DNA from: JBBTVO01 sp038058335
GTDB lineage: Bacteria; Patescibacteriota; Microgenomatia; Levybacterales; UBA12049
Direction of reading: 5' to 3'
Assembly: GCA_038058335.1 (NCBI GenBank)
Contig: JBBUBI010000059.1
Coordinates: 1-8,449, forward strand
DNA: 8,449 nucleotides
Made by a program: the position numbers and the translations under genes. A model generated the notes under the pieces. It did not search any database, had not been told where the DNA came from, and was given only the letters and a program-made list of their open reading frames with translations. Position 1 is the first letter of the stretch. Every line of letters starts with the position of its first letter. Shown piece after piece: positions 1 to 5,219 of the stretch.

Positions 1-534
1 GGAATAGTTATATTCCCCACAGATACTGCATTTGGGATAGGATGCAGGATTGATAATGAGGAGTCGGTTGAAAGATTATTTAAAATCAGAAAAAGGCCCA
101 ATGATATGGCAGTTCCTGTTCTGGTCAATAGCATTAAAATGGCGAAAAGTTATCTTGAGAATGTTGACGAAAAGGTATTAGGCTTGATGAATAAGTATTG
201 GCCTGGAGCGCTCACTATAGTATTAGATTGTGACAAAAAATTAGTTCACGAGTTAGTGCGAGGAGGAGGAAGCACAATTGGTGTGCGAATGCCCGATCAC
301 TCAGATCTGCTTGAATTAATCTCTGACGTAGGCGTTCCTATTCTGGGACCTTCTGCAAACTTTCATGGCGAGAGCACGCCTTATTTAGTTGAAGATCTCG
401 ATCCCGAATTAATAAGACTAGCTGATTATGTACTATCTGGAGGAACGAAAGAGACTAAAAATGTTTCAACTGTGATTGATTGCACAAAAGATCCTTGGAA
501 AATGTTGCGCCAAGGAGCAATAAAAATAGATTAA
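1..534 (+). CDS. tsaC: L-threonylcarbamoyladenylate synthase (TsaC/YrdC/Sua5 family), 5'-partial
   Basis: This enzyme makes threonylcarbamoyl-AMP from threonine, bicarbonate and ATP, the first step of t6A37 modification of ANN-decoding tRNAs in the cytoplasm. The frame is open from base 1, so the start codon lies upstream of the window; 177 residues are visible, and by comparison with the family perhaps 10-25 are missing. The fragment begins GIVIFPTDTAFGIGC, which matches the YrdC PTDT-x-YGLG signature. KIRKRPNDMAVPVLV follows at fragment residues 28-42, the usual K-x-R-x-x-x-x-P-L nucleotide/threonine site. STIGVRMPDH (about 91-100) and GPSAN (116-120) are the other conserved blocks. It stops with TAA 23 bases before tsaB, another gene of the same pathway, which supports the call. 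The length fits the short TsaC form without a C-terminal Sua5 domain. Confidence 0.93.
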   Translation, partial: GIVIFPTDTAFGIGCRIDNEESVERLFKIRKRPNDMAVPVLVNSIKMAKSYLENVDEKVLGLMNKYWPGALTIVLDCDKKLVHELVRGGGSTIGVRMPDHSDLLELISDVGVPILGPSANFHGESTPYLVEDLDPELIRLADYVLSGGTKETKNVSTVIDCTKDPWKMLRQGAIKID

Positions 535-557
535 ATATTAAAAATAAAAAATAAAAA

Positions 558-869
558 ATGAATACACTAGTCATTGATGCAGCCAATAGCAAAGAGATTG
601 TTGTAGGATTGCAGATCGAAAGAAAGAAATATTTTCTCAAACACAAAACAGACTCGAAAAAAGCGCAGGTTATTTTGCCAATGATAGAAAAACTATTGAA
701 AAAAAATAAAATTGAGACAGAAGATATTGATTCAATCGAAGTAAACGCAGGTCCAGGGTCTTTTACCGGACTTAGGATTGGAATCTCGATTGCAAACACG
801 TTGGGAATGATTCTCAAGATCCCGGTTAACGGTAAGACCGGAGAGTTGGTTGAGCCTATTTATAAGTGA
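558..869 (+). CDS. tsaB: Short TsaB-like protein, t6A complex dimerization subunit
   Basis: TsaB is the catalytically inactive ASKHA-fold partner of TsaD in bacterial t6A synthesis. This copy has 103 residues, whereas full-length TsaB is usually about 200-230 (E. coli about 231). The N-terminal lobe is present: a start of the LVIDAANSKEIVVGL type, a QVILPMIEKLL helix (about 37-47) and the diagnostic AGPGSFTGLRIG motif at residues 64-75. After IPVNGKTGELV it ends EPIYK, which resembles the usual C-terminal tail (P-x-Y-L-R) of full-length TsaB. The second lobe is therefore missing internally rather than the gene being simply cut off. The next gene begins 14 bases after the stop, so no frameshifted remainder can be hidden. 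The leader is an A-rich run with no Shine-Dalgarno. The neighbour tsaC supports the function. Confidence 0.85.
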   Translation: MNTLVIDAANSKEIVVGLQIERKKYFLKHKTDSKKAQVILPMIEKLLKKNKIETEDIDSIEVNAGPGSFTGLRIGISIANTLGMILKIPVNGKTGELVEPIYK

Positions 870-883
870 TATACTTATAATTA

Positions 884-1777
884 ATGTCTTTTATAAGAAA
901 TTTTTTCATTCCTCATAAAGGGAATAATTATAAGGCAAGATTCCTGCATCATTTTACTCTTTTTCTTGTAATTGTATTTCTAATTTCATCTACTTTTATC
1001 TTAAATAACTTCAGCGATCGTTTTCCACAGGTATTAGGAATATCTACGGATATTACGAGTGAACAGCTTCTCACATTGCTCAATCAAAAAAGACAAGAAA
1101 GCAGCTTGCATGGGCTAAGTCTGAATCCGGAATTATCAGCTGCAGCGCTTCAGAAAGCAAATGATATGCTTGCTAAGAATTATTGGGCGCACAATGCTCC
1201 GGACGGAAGAACTCCATGGGAATTTATAAAAGAATCAGGATATGTTTATGTATATGCAGGAGAGAATCTGGCGCGGGGATTTACTACAAGCACCGATGTT
1301 ACAACTGCCTGGATGAACAGCCCATCACATAAAGCTAATTTGCTTTCCTCAAATTATACAGATGTAGGTTTTGCTGTGGTAACTGGAACTTTGGATGGAG
1401 AAGAAACCGTACTGGTTGTTCAGGAATTTGGAGGAAGAAATTTGGCATCTGTTCCACAGGGCACAGCGCAAAAGGTAAACGAACAAAGATCGCAAGAAGA
1501 AGTAAAGCAGGAGGCTTCCGAAGACAAGCCAGAGTCTCAGGTAATCGTAGCTTCATCAGCTGAGGTTAAAAATAAACCTATTATTGACAGTGTTCAGCTC
1601 ACAACTAGCTTCAGCATTTTCCTTGTTGCAATAGTTATTTTTACTTTGGTTTCAGAGATGGCAATTCTTGAGCGCAGAAAAATATTTAATTTTGCAAAGC
1701 ATAATCCTGATCATGTAATTTTTCTTATTTCGATTATTGTTCTCGTATTTATCTTAGGGAAGGGAATTATTTTATGA
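884..1777 (+). CDS. Membrane-anchored CAP/SCP (YkwD-like) domain protein
   Basis: This 297-residue protein is predicted to be exposed on the outer face of the membrane. The N-terminus is basic (HKGNNYKAR) and is followed by a hydrophobic helix at about 22-41, which reads as a signal anchor. A bacterial CAP (CRISP/antigen 5/PR-1) domain spans about 58-184. It contains NYWAHNAPDGRTPWEF (His103), YAGENLARGF (Glu127), AWMNSPSHKANLL (His149) and VGFAV; the His/Glu/His set is the usual CAP cavity. A charged, low-complexity linker rich in Glu, Gln and Lys (about 190-232) follows. Two more hydrophobic helices (about 241-258 and 278-296) are separated by a basic loop, ERRKIFNFAKH, which should be cytoplasmic. 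The biochemical role of bacterial CAP proteins is mostly unknown; a part in envelope or cell-wall biology is inference. There is no Shine-Dalgarno before the ATG. The stop overlaps the next gene by ATGA. Confidence 0.88.
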   Translation: MSFIRNFFIPHKGNNYKARFLHHFTLFLVIVFLISSTFILNNFSDRFPQVLGISTDITSEQLLTLLNQKRQESSLHGLSLNPELSAAALQKANDMLAKNYWAHNAPDGRTPWEFIKESGYVYVYAGENLARGFTTSTDVTTAWMNSPSHKANLLSSNYTDVGFAVVTGTLDGEETVLVVQEFGGRNLASVPQGTAQKVNEQRSQEEVKQEASEDKPESQVIVASSAEVKNKPIIDSVQLTTSFSIFLVAIVIFTLVSEMAILERRKIFNFAKHNPDHVIFLISIIVLVFILGKGIIL

Positions 1778-2040
1778 AAAAAATCAGGGATTTGGAGTAT
1801 TACATATCCTTAGTAGTCATTTTGGGATTGGGAGTGCTGTTTGTATCTCTTGCTTCTCCTAATAAGAATTTACAACTTATATTTATAGGCTTAACTACAG
1901 TTTTTTATATTGTATTTGGAATAATTCATCATCTCATGAATCATGATATTTCGATATCAATTGTGCTAGAATATCTAATTATAGGAGTACTGGGAATTAG
2001 TATTCTCTTCTTTTTCCTAAAAGGAGGACTTTTTATATGA
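1774..2040 (+). CDS. Small three-helix membrane protein, function unknown
   Basis: I do not recognise a family for this 88-residue protein. Three hydrophobic stretches are visible at about residues 9-28, 33-52 and 62-82, joined by short polar loops (ASPNKN; HHLMNHD). The N-terminus MKKIRDLEYY is basic and probably cytoplasmic. The start overlaps the stop of the CAP-protein gene by ATGA, and a purine-rich AAGGGA lies about 8 bases upstream, so the two are probably translationally coupled and made together. A partner or chaperone role for the CAP protein is only inference from this overlap. The gene's own 3' end contains a perfect Shine-Dalgarno (2021-2028), which once probably served the next gene. 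Confidence 0.72.
   Translation: MKKIRDLEYYISLVVILGLGVLFVSLASPNKNLQLIFIGLTTVFYIVFGIIHHLMNHDISISIVLEYLIIGVLGISILFFFLKGGLFI
2021..2028 (+). promoter_or_regulatory. Strong Shine-Dalgarno AAGGAGGA inside the end of the upstream gene
   Basis: AAGGAGGA is the best match to the anti-Shine-Dalgarno in the window. It ends 8 bases before the ATG at 2037, an ideal distance for that start, but it lies 52 bases before the rmlA ATG at 2081, too far to serve it directly. Most other starts here have weak sites or none, which makes this one stand out. It either drives the 15-codon mini-ORF at 2037 or is the former rmlA site, displaced by the inserted segment. Confidence 0.6.
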
Positions 2041-2084
2041 CCCTTCGACAGGCTCAGGATTATATTGAGGAATTTGAAATATGA
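2035..2084 (+). repeat. CCTTCGACAGGCTCAGG-type repeat flanked by ATATGA direct repeats
   Basis: A 38-base segment (2041-2078) lies between two copies of ATATGA (2035-2040 and 2079-2084). It begins immediately after the stop of the small membrane protein gene with CCCTTCGACAGGCTCAGGA. This core, reverse complement CCTGAGCCTGTCGAAGG, is an imperfect palindrome that I recognise as a motif scattered through many metagenomic and CPR-like genomes, where it yields spurious peptides such as LRQAQD or LSLSKG; that recognition is from memory. Deleting the segment plus one ATATGA would place the rmlA ATG on the upstream gene's TGA with the strong Shine-Dalgarno at 8 bases. This fits an insertion with a 6-bp target duplication, although six AT-rich bases could repeat by chance. 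Confidence 0.6.
2037..2084 (+). CDS. Possible 15-codon coupling mini-ORF between the membrane gene and rmlA
   Basis: The ATG at 2037 overlaps the upstream gene's TGA (ATGA). The frame reads MTLRQAQDYIEEFEI and ends at TGA 2082-2084, which overlaps the rmlA ATG at 2081 (again ATGA). The perfect AAGGAGGA lies 8 bases upstream. The LRQAQD part comes from the repeat motif, so the peptide itself is unlikely to have an evolved function. If translated, it would carry ribosomes from the membrane-protein gene to rmlA, preserving coupling. It could be fortuitous, because rmlA also has its own weaker site (TGAGGAA at 2066-2072). Confidence 0.35.
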   Translation: MTLRQAQDYIEEFEI

Positions 2085-2818
2085 AAGGAGTAATTTTAGC
2101 GGGCGGATTAGCAACGAGATTAAGACCTCTGACGTCAATTACCAACAAGCATCTGCTTCCTGTATACAATAAGCCGATGATTTATTATCCGATCGAGGCT
2201 ATGGTAAAAGCCGGAATTAAAGAAGTTCTGATAAGCAGTTCTCCGGATCATGCAGGTCATTTCGCGAACTTACTTAAATCAGGAGAAGAGTTTGGATTAA
2301 AAATATATTACGGAGTTCAGCAAAACGCAAAGGGAGGCATTGCGGATGGTATTTCATACGCAAGAGAATTCGCAAGGGGTGAAAAAGTATTAGTTATTTT
2401 GGGAGATAATATTTTCAACGCAGATATCAAATCGACTATTCAAAAATTTGAAGAAAGAGAAAAGGGAGCGATTGTATATGGTGTAAAAATGCCTACAGAT
2501 TCAAGGCAGTACGGAGTAATAGAGGTCGATGATGACGGAACCGTTCTGTCTATTGAAGAAAAACCTGAGCATCCGAAGTCTGACGTTGTACAGACAGGAA
2601 TTTACATGTATGACGAGAGGGTGTTCGATTTCATATCTGGTTTAAAACCATCGGCCAGAGGAGAGCTTGAAGTTACTGATCTGAACAATATTTATCTTGA
2701 GGAAGGTAATTTACAATGCGAACTTTTGGATTGGTGGATTGACGCAGGAACATCGTATGATGAACTTCTCCGCGCCAATAATTTAGTCGCTGAAAAAGTA
2801 AAGTCTGGAGAATTATAG
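2081..2818 (+). CDS. rmlA: Glucose-1-phosphate thymidylyltransferase (short RmlA type)
   Basis: RmlA makes dTDP-glucose from dTTP and glucose-1-phosphate, the entry step to dTDP-L-rhamnose and other dTDP-deoxysugars. The 245 residues fit the short RmlA form (E. coli RmlA is about 290 and carries extra C-terminal helices). Motifs in order are LAGGLATRLRPLT at 6-18 (the nucleotide loop, with Ala11 where Gly is usual), NKHLLPVYNKPMIYYPI at 22-38, LGDNIF at 108-112 with Asp109 as a metal ligand, IEEKPEHPKS at 158-167, RGELEVTDLNNIYL at 193-206 and WWIDAGTSYDELLRAN at 218-233 with Asp221. An SD-like TGAGGAA lies 8 bases upstream of the ATG. The next gene starts 3 bases after the stop. RmlB and an RmlD-like reductase downstream support the dTDP-sugar assignment over other nucleotidyltransferases. 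Confidence 0.93.
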   Translation: MKGVILAGGLATRLRPLTSITNKHLLPVYNKPMIYYPIEAMVKAGIKEVLISSSPDHAGHFANLLKSGEEFGLKIYYGVQQNAKGGIADGISYAREFARGEKVLVILGDNIFNADIKSTIQKFEEREKGAIVYGVKMPTDSRQYGVIEVDDDGTVLSIEEKPEHPKSDVVQTGIYMYDERVFDFISGLKPSARGELEVTDLNNIYLEEGNLQCELLDWWIDAGTSYDELLRANNLVAEKVKSGEL

Positions 2819-2821
2819 TTT

Positions 2822-3298
2822 ATGATTGTATGTGAATTTGAAGATGGCGGAAAATCTAAATTGCGACATGTAGTCGTAGATACAATAGTTACTCGTGGTA
2901 ATCAAATACTCCTTGTTAAAAGAATCAAAACCATTTCAGAAGGGGGGAAGTGGGGACTTGTAGGTGGATTTATAGATAGAAATGAAACGATTAAGCAGGC
3001 TGCAGCAAGAGAAGTTTTTGAGGAGACAGGATGGAGAATTGAAAACCTAAAATTGCTTCGCCTAAAAGATTGGCCGGATCGACTGCACGAAGATAGGCAG
3101 AATATATCTTTTGTTCTCTTCTGCAACGCTACTAAAAAAGAAGGAATAAAAGATGACGAATCAGAAAAAATAGATTGGTTTGATCTTAATTCTATCCCTC
3201 CTAAAGAAGAAATTGCCTTTGACCATGCAGACGATATAGAAATGTTTAAAAAATACCTAGAACAAAAAATCGACATACCAGTATTAGATAATTTATGA
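2822..3298 (+). CDS. Nudix hydrolase
   Basis: This 158-residue protein carries a complete Nudix box, G-x5-E-x7-REVFEETGW, at residues 49-71, with metal-binding Glu64, Glu67 and Glu68. The box is preceded by an ILLVKR strand and KWGLVGGFID. Family members hydrolyse nucleoside diphosphates linked to another moiety; the substrate cannot be read from the sequence. It sits between rmlA and rmlB, starting 3 bases after rmlA and overlapping rmlB by ATGA. It is thus a fixed member of the nucleotide-sugar operon and might clear nucleotide or nucleotide-sugar by-products (inference). It is not an obvious GDP-mannose mannosyl hydrolase (Gmm), because Gmm has a degenerate Nudix box and this box is canonical. 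A GGAG lies 11 bases before the ATG. Confidence 0.9.
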   Translation: MIVCEFEDGGKSKLRHVVVDTIVTRGNQILLVKRIKTISEGGKWGLVGGFIDRNETIKQAAAREVFEETGWRIENLKLLRLKDWPDRLHEDRQNISFVLFCNATKKEGIKDDESEKIDWFDLNSIPPKEEIAFDHADDIEMFKKYLEQKIDIPVLDNL

Positions 3299-4308
3299 AA
3301 ATACTTGTCACCGGCGGGGCCGGATTTATTGGTTCAAATTTCATACTTTATTGGATGAAAAATTATCCTGAGGATTCGATAGTTAATTTTGATAAATTAA
3401 CTTATGCTGGTAATTTGGAAAATCTTAGTTCAATTGAGAAAAATCAAAATTATAAATTTGTTCACGGAGATATTTGTGACACAGAGAGTGTAAGAAAAAT
3501 ATTAGAAGGAATTGAAGTAGTTGTTCATTTTGCCGCCGAGACTCATGTAGACAGGTCTATCGCAGAGCCATCTGATTTTGTCAAAACTAATGTTTTGGGG
3601 ACGCAAGTACTTCTTGATGCATCACTTAAATCAGATATAAAGAGATTTCATCATATTTCTACAGACGAAGTATTTGGGAGTTTAGATCTTGAAGATAAGA
3701 GTAAATTTAGTGAACGAACAAACTATGATCCCAGAAGTCCTTATTCAGCAAGTAAAGCCGGCTCAGACCATCTGGTAAATGCATATTTTCATACATATAA
3801 TTTACCAATTACAATTTCAAACTGCTCAAATAATTATGGTCCATATCAATTTCCCGAAAAATTAATCCCGCTTGCGATAACTAATCTACTTGAGGATAAA
3901 AAAGTTCCTGTTTATGGAGACGGATTGTACGTAAGAGATTGGCTTTATGTTGAAGATCACTGCCGGGCAATTGATTTGATTCTTCAGAATGGAAAAGTTG
4001 GCGAAACTTACTGCGTAGGAGGTATGAGCAATAATATTAATAATTTGGAAATTATAAAGAAGATAATAAAAATTATTGGGAAAGGTGAAGATCAGATTGA
4101 ATTTGTGAAAGACAGATTGGGGCATGACAGAAGGTATGCGGTTGATTGGAGCAAGATTCGAACAGAGTTGGGATGGACACCTGCACATAATTTCGATGAA
4201 TGGCTTGAGGAAACAATAAATTGGTATAGAACAAATGAAGAATGGTGGAGAGACGTGAAGAACGGAGTGTATAAACAATATTACAAAACCCAATATGGAA
4301 GCATATGA
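3295..4308 (+). CDS. rmlB: dTDP-glucose 4,6-dehydratase
   Basis: RmlB converts dTDP-glucose to dTDP-4-keto-6-deoxyglucose using a tightly bound NAD+. The 337-residue extended SDR has GGAGFIGSNF at 7-16 (Rossmann glycine loop), HFAAETHVDRSI at 78-89, STDEVFG at 122-128 with the catalytic Thr123-Asp124-Glu125 triplet typical of the dehydratase, and YSASK at 150-154 (Tyr150, Lys154). SNNYGPYQFPEKLIPL at 178-193, GDGLYVRDWLYVEDH at 208-222 and GHDRRYA near residue 277 are classic RmlB blocks. The start codon overlaps the Nudix stop by ATGA, and there is no clear Shine-Dalgarno, so translation probably depends on coupling. The stop overlaps the next gene in the same way. Confidence 0.96.
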   Translation: MKILVTGGAGFIGSNFILYWMKNYPEDSIVNFDKLTYAGNLENLSSIEKNQNYKFVHGDICDTESVRKILEGIEVVVHFAAETHVDRSIAEPSDFVKTNVLGTQVLLDASLKSDIKRFHHISTDEVFGSLDLEDKSKFSERTNYDPRSPYSASKAGSDHLVNAYFHTYNLPITISNCSNNYGPYQFPEKLIPLAITNLLEDKKVPVYGDGLYVRDWLYVEDHCRAIDLILQNGKVGETYCVGGMSNNINNLEIIKKIIKIIGKGEDQIEFVKDRLGHDRRYAVDWSKIRTELGWTPAHNFDEWLEETINWYRTNEEWWRDVKNGVYKQYYKTQYGSI

Positions 4309-5219
4309 AGATAATTGGAACAGGATTGTCAGGACTTATCGGATCTCGTATCTCAGAGCTTCTTAAAGATAAATACGAATTTATAAATTTTAGTACTAGC
4401 ACAGGCTTTGATATCACGAAAAAAGATAGTATATTGGATTTTTTTAATTCTTCGCAGGCTTCTGTGGTAATTCATCTTGCAGGAAAAACAGATGTCGACG
4501 GGTGTGAGGAGGATAAAGATAGGGATTTGGAAATACTTGAAATTGAAGAACTGGGTAAACAGCAAGAAGAGTTTGAAAAAATTAATTCAGCCTGGTCAGT
4601 CAATGTAATCGGTACCAAAAATATTGCCGATGTTTGCGCAAAAACAAATAAAAAATTAATTTATATCTCATCCGATTTTGTTTTTGATGGCGAAAAAAAA
4701 GATCCCTACGCAGAGGATGATATGCCCAATCCCATTAATTGGTACGGAAGAACAAAACATGAAGGGGAAAAGATTGTAGGAAGCTTGGATATTCCGTGGG
4801 CAATATTAAGAATTTCTTATCCATATCGAGCCCATTTTCAAAAGAAGGATTTTGTCAGAACCATAATGGAAAAGCTTTCGGATGGTGAAAGTTTGAAAGT
4901 TGTGTCCGATCAGATAATTACTCCTACATTTATTGATGATCTAGCATTTGCTTTTGATCAGATTATTCAAAATAATTTATCCGGAATTTATCACACATCA
5001 GGAAGTGATAGTCTTTCTCCGTTTGAAATAACAAGAAAAATAGCAGACATATTCGGATTCGATAAAACACTAATAAGTGAAACAACAAGCGGGGAATTTT
5101 ATAAAGATAGAGCAAGACGCCCTTCCAATCTGGCTTTAAAAAATGATAAAATAGTAAAATTGGGAGCAAGCATGAAGGGAATAGAAGGAGGCTTACAGGC
5201 ATTAAAAAGACAATTATGA
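4305..5219 (+). CDS. rmlD: RmlD-like dTDP-4-dehydrorhamnose reductase (sugar-nucleotide SDR)
   Basis: The expected role is reduction of dTDP-4-keto-L-rhamnose to dTDP-L-rhamnose. The 304-residue protein has a Rossmann loop GLSGLIG at 7-13, HLAGKTDVDGCE at 57-68, the ISSDFVFDG block at 121-129 and the YGRTK active site (Tyr147, Lys151). The C-terminal RRPSNLALKNDKI at 271-283 matches the RPxNSxL signature of RmlD. A highly charged stretch of about 25 residues (67-92, rich in Glu, Asp and Lys) is inserted before the INSAW-NVIGT helix; standard RmlD lacks it. The gene overlaps rmlB by ATGA and ugd by ATGA. No RmlC epimerase is in the window, so reduction of a different 4-keto sugar cannot be excluded; the rmlD symbol is therefore slightly less sure than rmlA and rmlB. 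Confidence 0.8.
   Translation: MKIIGTGLSGLIGSRISELLKDKYEFINFSTSTGFDITKKDSILDFFNSSQASVVIHLAGKTDVDGCEEDKDRDLEILEIEELGKQQEEFEKINSAWSVNVIGTKNIADVCAKTNKKLIYISSDFVFDGEKKDPYAEDDMPNPINWYGRTKHEGEKIVGSLDIPWAILRISYPYRAHFQKKDFVRTIMEKLSDGESLKVVSDQIITPTFIDDLAFAFDQIIQNNLSGIYHTSGSDSLSPFEITRKIADIFGFDKTLISETTSGEFYKDRARRPSNLALKNDKIVKLGASMKGIEGGLQALKRQL

Noticed and set aside
535..557. A-rich repeat AAAAATAAAAAATAAAAAAT between tsaC and tsaB as a terminator or regulatory site.
   Set aside because: No hairpin precedes it and the run is of A rather than T on the coding strand, so it is not an intrinsic terminator; it is probably just an AT-rich leader.
455..817. Minus-strand open frame of 120 codons over tsaC/tsaB.
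   Set aside because: It is antisense to two recognisable genes and its hydrophobic, Phe/Leu/Ser-rich translation is typical of antisense reading of AT-rich coding DNA.
846..881. Possible promoter before the CAP gene: TTGGTT (846-851), 18 bases, TATACT (870-875), and a perfect TATAAT at 876-881.
   Set aside because: The -35 match is poor (three of six). The perfect TATAAT would place the transcript start beyond the ATG at 884. AT-rich DNA gives such boxes by chance, so a leaderless transcript is possible but unsupported.
2045..2066. TCGACA (2045-2050) and TATATT (2061-2066) as a promoter for rmlA.
   Set aside because: The spacing is only 10 bases, far from the required 16-18, and TCGACA belongs to the repeat core.
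2564..2578. CCTGAGCATCCGAAG, resembling the reverse complement of the 2041 repeat.
   Set aside because: It encodes the conserved KPEHPKS stretch of RmlA and differs at the centre, so the similarity is accidental.
2822..3298. The Nudix protein as GDP-mannose mannosyl hydrolase, because gmd is in the same operon.
   Set aside because: Gmm has a degenerate Nudix box, whereas this one is complete, and it sits with the dTDP-sugar genes rather than next to gmd.
3886..4417. Two overlapping minus-strand open frames over rmlB and the start of rmlD.
   Set aside because: Both lie opposite strongly conserved SDR motifs, have no family signature and no upstream start signals.
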